Of a DNA stretch of 36,277 nt, positions 23,994-30,996 are shown piece by piece. The position numbers and the translations under genes were made by a program. The DNA comes from Holtiella tumoricola (GTDB lineage: Bacteria; Bacillota; Clostridia; Lachnospirales; Cellulosilyticaceae), in contig NZ_JAQIFT010000017.1 of the NCBI RefSeq assembly GCF_027857615.1, positions 1-36,277 of the forward strand, given 5' to 3'. Under the pieces are notes generated by a model that had not been told where the DNA came from, searched no databases, and was given only the letters and a program-made list of their open reading frames with translations. Position 1 is the stretch's first letter. Every line of letters begins with the position of its first letter.

Positions 23994-25199
23994 TTAATCC
24001 TGTTTTGTATTTTCTGATGTCTGATCTTTAACTACTTTTTTCTTTTTCTTCACCGGTTGTCCATCTTCAGTAGCTGGCTTTACTTTCTTAGGACTCTCTT
24101 CTTGTGTTCCTTCTTTTGCTTCAACAGGTTGTCCACCCTCAGTTGGTGGTTTTGGTTTTTTCTTCTTTTTCTTTTTAACTCCTGCTTTAGCCATTTCAGC
24201 TTCTCTATCTTTTCTGAGTTGCTCTTCTAAAATAGCCTGTTGCTTATCAACATATTTATTAACCCACATTTGTTGAACCATCATGATAATGTTACTTGCA
24301 ATCCAGTATAATGCTAAACCATTTGCTACTTGATATGAGAATACCCCCATCATAATTGGCATAATGATATTCATTGTCTTAATCATAGAGTTTGCTGGAT
24401 TATTATCTGTCCCTTGTGTTGGTTGGCTCGCTGCCATTGTAATTTTACTAAAGATAAATGTTGATGCACCTGCTGCAATTGGAATTAAAAATGCCAAGTA
24501 TTGACCGTTTGCTACAAGCTGAGCTGGTGAATCTACTAAGTTTACTAAGAAATACTCAAATCCATGTTTAGCTTCTAATAATTTTTCTAATAATGCAAAA
24601 ACCTGAGGTGATACATTTTGATGTAATAATGCCCATTGATCTGTAGTAAAATGACTCAATGTATCCGCAAGTGTTACATTCTCACCTAATCTTTGAATTT
24701 CTATCATAGCATTTTGGCTAAGTGGAATTTGCTCTAATATCTTATTGATTACATCACTTACATTTGTCACATTATTAGCTAGTACATCTGCAATTTGAGT
24801 ATATAACTCACCAAGTTTTGTAATGTATGTGCTTGGCTGTCTCAGTACATTATAAAGAGCAATAATCAGTGGGAATTGAATAAGCATTGGTAAACACCCT
24901 GCAAATGGACTGATTTTATACTTTTTATAAAGTCCTTGCATTTCCTGACTATATGCCATCTGAGATTGCTGGTCTTTCTTATTTTCATATTTCTTTTGGA
25001 TTTTTTGTAATTCTGGTTGAATTTTAGACATGGCACGTGTTGTGCGCATTTGTTTAACTTGTAGCGGTGTAAGTAAAAGTCTTGTTACAATAGTGAATAC
25101 AATAATGGTAATACCTAATGTACACACCGGTGTAATCATTGCTACACCCTCAAATATAAGATTGAGGATCATGCCAAAAAAGTTGTTTATAATTCCCAT
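23994..25199 (-). CDS. yidC: Membrane protein insertase YidC/Oxa1 family
   Basis: Inserts and folds membrane proteins, alone or with SecYEG. The 401-residue protein has the short Gram-positive layout: first membrane segment (about 10-45), the cytosolic helical hairpin (QVKQMRTTRAMSKIQPEL, then IQKKYENKKDQQ and LYKKYKISP), then SPFAGCLPMLIQFPLIIALYNVLR, and later helices ending QVANGLALYWIASNIIMMVQQ. The hydrophilic-groove Arg is probably Arg40 in VTRLLLTPLQ. The segment after the second helix (about 120-215) is long. The C-terminal 75 residues are very Lys-rich and carry two related units, TEGGQPVE and TEDGQPVKKKKK, a likely ribosome-contact tail. There is no separate signal peptide or lipobox with Cys at the N terminus. 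Strong ribosome site AGGAGG. Confidence 0.95.
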   Translation of the reverse strand: MGIINNFFGMILNLIFEGVAMITPVCTLGITIIVFTIVTRLLLTPLQVKQMRTTRAMSKIQPELQKIQKKYENKKDQQSQMAYSQEMQGLYKKYKISPFAGCLPMLIQFPLIIALYNVLRQPSTYITKLGELYTQIADVLANNVTNVSDVINKILEQIPLSQNAMIEIQRLGENVTLADTLSHFTTDQWALLHQNVSPQVFALLEKLLEAKHGFEYFLVNLVDSPAQLVANGQYLAFLIPIAAGASTFIFSKITMAASQPTQGTDNNPANSMIKTMNIIMPIMMGVFSYQVANGLALYWIASNIIMMVQQMWVNKYVDKQQAILEEQLRKDREAEMAKAGVKKKKKKKPKPPTEGGQPVEAKEGTQEESPKKVKPATEDGQPVKKKKKVVKDQTSENTKQD

Positions 25200-25226
25200 T
25201 GGGTTCCTCCTAGGTATTTTATTGAC

Positions 25227-25469
25227 TTACTGACATTTTTTCTCTTTAGGTGGTACTGGATCATACATAGGTTTATGAAGTGGATTACATTTTAATATTC
25301 TTTTAAGCCCAAGATAGCTTCCTTTAAAAACACCATGCACCGAAATCGCTTCATACGTATAAGCTGAACAGGTTGGTATAAACCTACATTTTGCACCAAA
25401 GAGGGGTGAAATATACTTTTGATAACCTCGAATAGCCCTCAAAGCCATTCTTTGCAATATATTCTTCAT
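25227..25469 (-). CDS. yidD: Membrane protein insertion efficiency factor YidD
   Basis: A small membrane-associated protein that helps YidC-dependent insertion. The 80-residue form chosen here starts at ATG 25469, with AGAGG 7 nt upstream; a longer reading from a TTG at 25493 has no good site. The family core is plain: LRAIRGYQKYISPLFG, then CRFIPTCSAYTYEAI with the two conserved cysteines, GSYLGLKRILKCNPLH and YDPVP. Located between rnpA and yidC in the conserved rpmH-rnpA-yidD-yidC-jag order, 27 bp before yidC. Confidence 0.95.
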   Translation of the reverse strand: MKNILQRMALRAIRGYQKYISPLFGAKCRFIPTCSAYTYEAISVHGVFKGSYLGLKRILKCNPLHKPMYDPVPPKEKKCQ

Positions 25470-25655
25470 TATTATACCTCTTAATCTCTCCAAAAACTAC
25501 CTTTTCTAATTATTACATACAAAATAAAAATATACACCTAATCTTAGAAATGTATATTAAAATGGTAGAATTAATAGGAACTGAAATATCAAACCTTACA
25601 CTCACTCTATATGTCATATAACTCTATATTATATTACCATATTTTTGTAAGACTG

Positions 25656-26003
25656 TTATGAATTTTCCTTAAAAACTTTTTGTTGTTTTACTAATTGATT
25701 CAATGCATCCGCAATTTCTTGATAACTAGCTTCTTTTGCTGCTGTACGCGCTACAATAACAAAATCCCATCCAGGTTGCGTAATAGTTTCTTCTGATAGT
25801 CTGTAACTTTCTCGTATTAATCTTGTTACTCTACTTCTTACAACACTATTACCTACTTTTTTACTTACGGATATGCCTAACCTATTAATCTCTTTTCCAT
25901 TCTTATACTTATATAGAACAAGAAATCTATTTGCTACAGATTTTCCTCTTCTATAGACATTTCTAAACTCAGGTGTTTTCTTAAGAGATACTGTATATTT
26001 CAT
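25656..26003 (-). CDS. rnpA: Ribonuclease P protein component
   Basis: The protein subunit of RNase P, which trims tRNA 5' leaders together with the RNA subunit (not in this window). The 115-residue basic protein has the family signs: LKKTPEFRNVYRRGKS at the N terminus and the RNR region as SVVRSRVTRLIRESYR, where the usual NR is SR. Ribosome site AGGAG 8 nt upstream. It follows rpmH after 62 bp with a short terminator-like hairpin between, which may lower rnpA expression relative to L34. A 160-bp gap to yidD holds nothing I recognise. Confidence 0.95.
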   Translation of the reverse strand: MKYTVSLKKTPEFRNVYRRGKSVANRFLVLYKYKNGKEINRLGISVSKKVGNSVVRSRVTRLIRESYRLSEETITQPGWDFVIVARTAAKEASYQEIADALNQLVKQQKVFKENS

Positions 26004-26032
26004 TATTTATACTCCTAAATTTCCTTAGATAT

Positions 26033-26060
26033 GCAAAAGAAGGCCACCATTGGCGGCCTT
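26033..26060 (-). terminator. Attenuator-like hairpin between rpmH and rnpA
   Basis: A 9-bp GC-rich stem (arms 26040-26048 and 26052-26060, 3-nt loop) followed on the minus strand by CTTTTGC. The T-run is short, so partial termination is plausible, giving more L34 than RnpA mRNA. Confidence 0.6.
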
Positions 26061-26065
26061 AATTC

Positions 26066-26200
26066 TTATGCTGTTAATTTTTTTCTACCTTTTGCTCTTC
26101 TTCTAGCAATTACCGCTCTACCGTTTTTAGTTCTCATTCTTTTACGGAAACCATGTTCTTTAGATCTTTGACGTTTTTTTGGTTGGTATGTCATTTTCAT
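26066..26200 (-). CDS. rpmH: Large ribosomal subunit protein bL34
   Basis: The smallest ribosomal protein of the 50S subunit. From ATG 26200 it has the normal 44 residues, MKMTYQPKKRQRSKEHGF followed by RKRMRTKNGRAVIARRRAKG and a short basic tail. This start lies 9 nt from AAGGAGGTG; a longer frame to 26251 would add an unlike N terminus and is rejected. It opens the rpmH-rnpA-yidD-yidC-jag cluster immediately left of the origin and is divergent from dnaA, the standard arrangement in bacteria. Confidence 0.97.
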   Translation of the reverse strand: MKMTYQPKKRQRSKEHGFRKRMRTKNGRAVIARRRAKGRKKLTA

Positions 26201-26292
26201 TATGAAGCACCTCCTTATATTAATAATAAAGTCGCCACATAATATGCACATAACTAAACACTAAATAATATAAAATAAAAATTCGCACACAC

Positions 26293-26308
26293 AACTCTAT
26301 ATAGAGTT
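26293..26308. repeat. 16-bp perfect palindrome in the rpmH leader
   Basis: AACTCTATATAGAGTT lies between the rpmH promoter and gene. It could be an operator or a leader hairpin; nothing else identifies it. Confidence 0.4.
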
Positions 26309-26332
26309 ATTGAACAAATAAGCACTATTCAT

Positions 26333-26361
26333 AGTATAGAAGATTTCTAAAAACTCGTCAA
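26333..26361 (-). promoter_or_regulatory. Candidate rpmH promoter
   Basis: On the minus strand TTGACG (plus 26356-26361), 17-bp spacer, TATACT (plus 26333-26338). Good sigma-A fit, about 130 bp upstream of rpmH. Confidence 0.75.
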
Positions 26362-26470
26362 GCATCTATTTCTGGGAATTTTTATGATTTGCTTTATTAC
26401 TTTTCGTCATGTTTTGTACTTTTTTGTCACTCTTTCATCAAAATATCCCCGAAACTTTTATACACCGACC

Positions 26471-26775
26471 TGTGGATATTTTTCTAAATCTGTTGCTTTT
26501 CAACAGCTATTTTGATATTATTATTTTAGTTGTGTATAAGTTGTTGAAATATTAAAGTTATTCACATTCTGTTGATAAACTTGTGTATAACATATATTTT
26601 ATTCGTTTTTTCCTTATTTTTTAACAAATTTATACTTATTTTTAAGTGGATAACTTTATCCTTTAACGAGACTTTCATATTTTTTTTGATTACTTACTTA
26701 AATTAGTCCCATATTGTTTATAAGAATTGATTAAATTAATCACATGTTGACAATACTAAAATAACTTGTGAATAA
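26471..26775. promoter_or_regulatory. oriC, upstream DnaA-box cluster
   Basis: Boxes matching TTATNCACA exactly: 26531-26539 (reverse), 26558-26566 (forward), 26582-26590 (reverse) and 26767-26775 (reverse). One-mismatch copies: 26471-26479, 26570-26578 (TGTTGATAA) and 26645-26653 (AGTGGATAA). They fill the gap between divergent rpmH and dnaA, where the coding strand switches. This is the upstream half of a Bacillus-like bipartite origin. Confidence 0.9.
26747..26775 (+). promoter_or_regulatory. Candidate dnaA promoter overlapping a DnaA box
   Basis: TTGACA (26747-26752), 17-bp spacer, GAATAA (26770-26775) preceded by TGT, giving an extended -10 form. The -10 element coincides with an exact reverse DnaA box (26767-26775), suggesting repression by DnaA itself. 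Confidence 0.6.
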
Positions 26776-26802
26776 ATTGTGTATTTGTAGGAGGAGTTTT
26801 GT

Positions 26803-28149
26803 ATGATGCACCATTATGATGACCAATGGAACGCTATCCTCAGTATTATTGAGCCCGAAACCTCATCTGTTAGCTTTAACACTTGGTTCAAAGAAACAAA
26901 GCTTATAGATATTTTCAATAATACTATGGTAATCAGCGTAAAAAATGACTTTAATAAAGAAATTCTAAGTACTCGTTATCTCGAGCTTATTAAGAATAGT
27001 GTGCTTCAGGTTCTCAGTAAAGAATATAACTTTGACTTTGTTGTTGTGTCCGAAGATGGCCAATATGTATCTAAAAAACCTTCTCCAAAGAAAGAAGCCA
27101 TTATTGAAGACCCTTTAAATATAAGAAGTAACCTAAATCCAAGATACGTATTTAATTCCTTTGTTGTAGGTAATAGTAACCGCATGGCACATGCTGCTGC
27201 TCTTGCTGTTGCTGAAGCACCTGCTCGTGCGTATAACCCCCTCTTCCTATATGGAGGTGTTGGTCTAGGTAAAACTCACCTTATGCATTCTATTGCACAC
27301 TATATCTTAGATCAAAACCCTAGTGCAAAGGTATTATATGCTTCCTCAGAGAAGTTTACTAATGAGCTTATTAACTCTATCCGAGATGACAAAAATGAAG
27401 CTTTTCGTAATAAATATAGAAATATCGATGTTTTATTAATTGATGATATTCAATTCATTGCAGGTAAAGAACGTACTCAAGAAGAGTTCTTCCATACATT
27501 TAATACGCTACATGAAGCTAATAAGCAAATTATTATCTCGAGTGACCGTCCCCCTAAGGAAATTGAAACCTTAGAAGATCGTTTACGTTCTCGTTTTGAA
27601 TGGGGGCTTATTGCAGATATTCAAAGCCCTGATCTAGAAACACGTATTGCTATCCTTAGAAAAAAAGCTGAACTTGAAAGTCTTTCTGTTCCTGAAGATG
27701 TTTTACTTTTTATTGCTAAAACCGTTATCTCTAATATTCGTGAACTTGAAGGCGCACTTAATCGCATTCTTGCTTTTTCTTCTCTAGCCAATAGGCCTAT
27801 TACTGTAGAATTAGCTAATGAAGCACTTAAAGATCTTATTTCTAAGGACAAACCTAAGATCATTACAGCTGATTATATTCAAGAAATTGTTGCTGACTAC
27901 TTCCATCTTAAAGTAGATGAGCTTAAATCAGCTAAACGTACTAGAAATATTGCCTATCCACGCCAAATTGCAATGTATCTATGTCGAAAACTTACAGATC
28001 TTTCACTCCCAAAAATCGGTGAGAAATTCGGTGGTCGTGACCATACAACGATTATTCATGGTTTTGAAAAGATCTCTAAAGATTTAACTAAAGATATTGA
28101 GCTATCTCAAATTGTTACTGAATTAGAGAATAAAATAACAGGAAAATAA
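26803..28149 (+). CDS. dnaA: Chromosomal replication initiator DnaA
   Basis: Binds DnaA boxes and opens the origin. The 448-residue AAA+ protein has domain I (1-80), a short linker, domain III with Walker A GGVGLGKTH (151-159), Walker B LLIDDIQF (211-218) and arginine-finger region LEDRLRSRFEWGL, and DNA-binding domain IV with SAKRTRNIAYPRQIAMYL and the signature GGRDHTTIIHG (410-420). Full length. Two ATG codons open the frame after AGGAGGAG; the first is 6 nt away. DnaA boxes flank it on both sides, one beginning 1 bp after its stop. First gene of the rightward dnaA-dnaN-yaaA-recF-gyrB-gyrA series. Confidence 0.98.
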   Translation: MMHHYDDQWNAILSIIEPETSSVSFNTWFKETKLIDIFNNTMVISVKNDFNKEILSTRYLELIKNSVLQVLSKEYNFDFVVVSEDGQYVSKKPSPKKEAIIEDPLNIRSNLNPRYVFNSFVVGNSNRMAHAAALAVAEAPARAYNPLFLYGGVGLGKTHLMHSIAHYILDQNPSAKVLYASSEKFTNELINSIRDDKNEAFRNKYRNIDVLLIDDIQFIAGKERTQEEFFHTFNTLHEANKQIIISSDRPPKEIETLEDRLRSRFEWGLIADIQSPDLETRIAILRKKAELESLSVPEDVLLFIAKTVISNIRELEGALNRILAFSSLANRPITVELANEALKDLISKDKPKIITADYIQEIVADYFHLKVDELKSAKRTRNIAYPRQIAMYLCRKLTDLSLPKIGEKFGGRDHTTIIHGFEKISKDLTKDIELSQIVTELENKITGK

Positions 28150-28396
28150 TTATTCACACCCTCATGTGAATTCTATCTTGATGAGGTGTGGATATTTATT
28201 TTAATTTTTTTTGTTTGTTAATACTGTTGATAACTCACTTTAATACACACCCATAATCCACAGGCCTATATACATGGACTTTTATCCACAAAATATAGGT
28301 TTTTAATGGTTATACACATTATCAACAGCCCCTATTACTATCATTGCTAAATTACTTTAATTATTATAAAAGATTTTCGAAGGGAGATTATCCACA
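28150..28396. promoter_or_regulatory. oriC, downstream DnaA boxes with unwinding element
   Basis: Exact boxes: 28150-28158, 28282-28290, 28310-28318 and 28388-28396 (all forward). Near matches: 28187-28195, 28225-28233, 28241-28249, 28254-28262 and 28319-28327 (TTATCAACA). Boxes 28310-28318 and 28319-28327 abut, are followed by GCCCC (28328-28332), then TTACTATCATTGCTA (28335-28349), a tract of DnaA-trio-like triplets, then an AT-rich run. That order is the basal unwinding system known from Bacillus. Strand opening is expected at about 28335-28375. Confidence 0.88.
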
Positions 28397-29502
28397 TGCA
28401 TATTCGTTGTAAACAAGATCTACTACTCAATAGTATCAATACTGTACTTAAAGCTTGTTCAACAAAAACAACAATGCCTATTTTAGAATGTATATTACTC
28501 AAAGCTCATAACAATCAAGTTACATTAGTTGGGTATAACTTAGAACTTGGTATTGAAAGTACTATTGAAGCTGAAGTTTTAGAAGAAGGTTCTATTGCTC
28601 TTGAATCAAAAATCTTTTCTGAAATTATCAGAAAAATGCCGAACCAAACGGTAGATATTTCAACTAGCTCAAATCATATGACTAATATTATTTGTGAAAA
28701 ATCAAAGTTCTCAATAGCAGGACAATTAGGAGATGAGTTCCCTGATTTACCTAAGGTAGAACAAATGAATAAATATACAATTTCACAAGTAGTATTTAAA
28801 GATATGATTAGACAAACTATTTTTTCTGTTGCCCAAGAAGAATCAAGACCAATCCTTACTGGTGAGATGATTCAACTTAAAGATAATAGTTTTCGTATGG
28901 TTACTGTAGATGGATATCGTATTTCATACAGGAATATACCTATCTCAACTGAGAATCAGGAGTGTGAAGTTGTCGTTCCTGGACGCACACTTAATGAGAT
29001 TAGTAAGATTCTTTCAAGTGATGAACATGATGAAATGGATATTTATTTTGAAGATAAACATGTTTTATTTGATTTAGGTGAAAGTAAAGTTGTTTCGAAC
29101 TTATTAGAAGGTGAATTTTTAAAATATGAACAAGTATTTTCTTCTGATTATGAAACAAAGGTAAAAGTTGATCGTAAAGAATTTTTAATGAGTATTGAAC
29201 GTGCTGCACTTATTTCAAGAGAAGGTAAGAAGAATCCAATAAAAATTGAAATAGATGGCGATAATATGATTATTACATCAAGAGCAGAATTAGGTACTGC
29301 ACTTGAAGAAGTAGCTATCGAACTTGAAGGTAATAACTTAAGTATTGCATTTAACCCTAAATACCTTATTGATGCATTAAAATCTATTGATGATGATGAA
29401 GTAAGTATTACTTTTATTTCATCACTAACCCCTTGTATCATTCATCCAATAGAGGGTGATCATTATAAATATCTTATTTTACCAATTCGTCTCAATGCGT
29501 AG
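28396..29502 (+). CDS. dnaN: DNA polymerase III beta sliding clamp
   Basis: The ring-shaped processivity clamp of the replicative polymerase. The 368-residue protein has three repeated clamp domains of about 120 residues: the first with LLNSINTVLKACSTKTTMPILEC, the second near FKDMIRQTIFSVAQEESRPILTG (both quoted in part), and the third from VDRKEFLMSIERAALIS to the end at YKYLILPIRLNA, the usual C-terminal LPxR form. Ribosome site AGGGAG, 9 nt before ATG; the spacer and start overlap an exact DnaA box (28388-28396), so DnaA may affect its expression. A stable hairpin (29514-29561) follows, before yaaA. Confidence 0.98.
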   Translation: MHIRCKQDLLLNSINTVLKACSTKTTMPILECILLKAHNNQVTLVGYNLELGIESTIEAEVLEEGSIALESKIFSEIIRKMPNQTVDISTSSNHMTNIICEKSKFSIAGQLGDEFPDLPKVEQMNKYTISQVVFKDMIRQTIFSVAQEESRPILTGEMIQLKDNSFRMVTVDGYRISYRNIPISTENQECEVVVPGRTLNEISKILSSDEHDEMDIYFEDKHVLFDLGESKVVSNLLEGEFLKYEQVFSSDYETKVKVDRKEFLMSIERAALISREGKKNPIKIEIDGDNMIITSRAELGTALEEVAIELEGNNLSIAFNPKYLIDALKSIDDDEVSITFISSLTPCIIHPIEGDHYKYLILPIRLNA

Positions 29503-29513
29503 ATAAGACATAA

Positions 29514-29561
29514 CAATAATCGCTCTTTGTTTCTTTATCTAGAAACATAGAGCGATTATTG
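29514..29561 (+). terminator. Stable hairpin after dnaN without U-tract
   Basis: Arms 29514-29526 and 29549-29561 pair over 13 bp, with an inner TTTCT/AGAAA pairing. It is followed by CCTATATG, not a U-run, so it is more likely an attenuator or RNA-processing site than a full terminator. It separates dnaN from yaaA. Confidence 0.5.
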
Positions 29562-29603
29562 CCTATATGAAAAATAGTTTAAATTAAAGGAGAAATTAAT
29601 ATT

Positions 29604-29810
29604 ATGAAACAAGTTAAAATTACAACAGAATTTATCAAATTAGACCAGCTTATGAAATATGCTGAAATGGTGCAAAGTGGTGGAGAAGCAAAGATGTTAA
29701 TTGCACAAGGTCTTGTATTAGTTAATGGAGAAATTTGTACTCAAAGAGGTAAAAAGATTAGAGTTGGTGATAAGGTTGAATTTGATGGAAATGACTACGA
29801 AATTATATAA
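29604..29810 (+). CDS. yaaA: S4-domain RNA-binding protein YaaA (RlbA-like)
   Basis: A 68-residue S4-domain protein, probably a ribosome-associated RNA binder. The S4 pattern is clear: FIKLDQLMKYAEMVQSGGEA, then LIAQGLVLVNGE, RGKKIRVGDKVEFDG (quoted in part). In Bacillus the same gene lies between dnaN and recF and the protein acts in late large-subunit assembly. Start ATG 29604 with AGGAG about 11 nt upstream, a little far. It ends 28 bp before recF. Confidence 0.93.
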   Translation: MKQVKITTEFIKLDQLMKYAEMVQSGGEAKMLIAQGLVLVNGEICTQRGKKIRVGDKVEFDGNDYEII

Positions 29811-29838
29811 GCAGTAGAAGTTATATAGAGGAGGCCTC

Positions 29839-30909
29839 ATGTATATTCAAGAAATCACTTTAAGTAATTTTAGGAATTATAAAGAAGTGCAGTTAAAACT
29901 TGATAATGGTATCAATATTTTTAAGGGAGACAATGCACAAGGTAAAACAAATATATTAGAGGCTATTTACTTATGTGCTACAGCTAGGTCGCATAGAACA
30001 TCTCAAGAAAAAGAAGTCATTATGTGGAATGAACAGGCTGCACATATTACTTTAGATGTACAAAAGAAAACATTTGAGGATAAAATAGATTTTCATCTTA
30101 CCCAAAAAGGAAAAGCTGTTGCTATTAATAAAATGCCTGTAGCAAAATTAGGTGAACTATTCGGAACATTAACAGTTGTAATGTTTTCACCAGAGGATCT
30201 TCAATTGATTAAAAAAAGTCCTAAGGAGAGGCGACGTTTTATAGATATTGAGTTATGCCAATTTAATAAACTATATTACTATGCTCTTAAGCAATATTAT
30301 AAGGTGCTTAAACAAAGGAATAATGCTCTTAAGCAATTTCATCAGAATCCTAATAATGAGATGCTAGATATATGGGATATGCAATACGTAGAGTACGCAA
30401 AGGAAGTCATTAATCGTAGACAAGAGTTTATACAAGAAATTAATAACATTGCAAAAAGAATACATGCAGATATATCTGGTGGAAAAGAAGAACTTGAAGT
30501 GGTTTATGAACCTAACGTCTTAAGTGAACATATAGAAACTAAAATAAGTAAATATAGACAAAAGGACATTATGACTCAAAGTAGCTCGGTAGGTCCTCAT
30601 AGAGATGATTTAAAGTTTTTGATTAATGGTATGGATGTAAAGGTATATGGATCTCAAGGGCAACAGCGTACAGTAGTTTTATCTATGAAGTTAGCAGAAC
30701 TTTACTTGATGAAAGAGCATCTAGGAGAGTCGCCTATACTCTTATTAGATGACGTATTATCAGAATTGGATGATAATAGGCAAAAATATTTATTTTCATA
30801 CACAGAAAATATCCAAACACTAATTACATGCACAGGTGTAGAACAAAGTGTATGGAATAGCCAAAAAATTGGTAAACTATATAATGTCAGAAAAGGCACC
30901 ATATATTGA
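29839..30909 (+). CDS. recF: DNA replication and repair protein RecF
   Basis: An SMC-like ATPase that helps RecR and RecO load RecA at gapped DNA. The 356-residue protein has Walker A GDNAQGKTN (30-38) after the family start LSNFRNYKEVQL, the signature region SSVGPHRDDL and SQGQQRTVVLSMKLAEL, and Walker B LLLDDVLSELDDNR. Length is standard. Strong ribosome site GAGGAGG. Its end overlaps a TTGACA-like hexamer, but the gyrB promoter spacing fits another -35 better. Directly follows yaaA and precedes gyrB; the small remB gene found here in Bacillus is missing. Confidence 0.97.
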   Translation: MYIQEITLSNFRNYKEVQLKLDNGINIFKGDNAQGKTNILEAIYLCATARSHRTSQEKEVIMWNEQAAHITLDVQKKTFEDKIDFHLTQKGKAVAINKMPVAKLGELFGTLTVVMFSPEDLQLIKKSPKERRRFIDIELCQFNKLYYYALKQYYKVLKQRNNALKQFHQNPNNEMLDIWDMQYVEYAKEVINRRQEFIQEINNIAKRIHADISGGKEELEVVYEPNVLSEHIETKISKYRQKDIMTQSSSVGPHRDDLKFLINGMDVKVYGSQGQQRTVVLSMKLAELYLMKEHLGESPILLLDDVLSELDDNRQKYLFSYTENIQTLITCTGVEQSVWNSQKIGKLYNVRKGTIY

Positions 30910-30915
30910 CAAAGT

Positions 30916-30944
30916 TTGCCTTTGAAAGAGTTTTGAGGTATAAT
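30916..30944 (+). promoter_or_regulatory. Candidate gyrBA promoter
   Basis: TTGCCT (30916-30921), 17-bp spacer, TATAAT (30939-30944) in the recF-gyrB gap, 52 bp before gyrB. A TTGACA at 30906-30911 is 27 bp from the -10 and too far to pair with it. Confidence 0.6.
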
Positions 30945-30996
30945 GAAGTTTGGTATATTATGCATATTCGAAAATTTAAAGGAGTGAGATCTTATT

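Noticed and set aside
23662..23997. 111-residue plus-strand frame opposite jag
   Set aside because: Antisense shadow of jag with low-complexity Ser/Thr composition and no ribosome site.
28152..28220. Terminator after dnaA formed by CACACC and GGTGTG
   Set aside because: Stem needs a bulge and the T-run starts more than ten bases later; the pieces are better explained as DnaA boxes.
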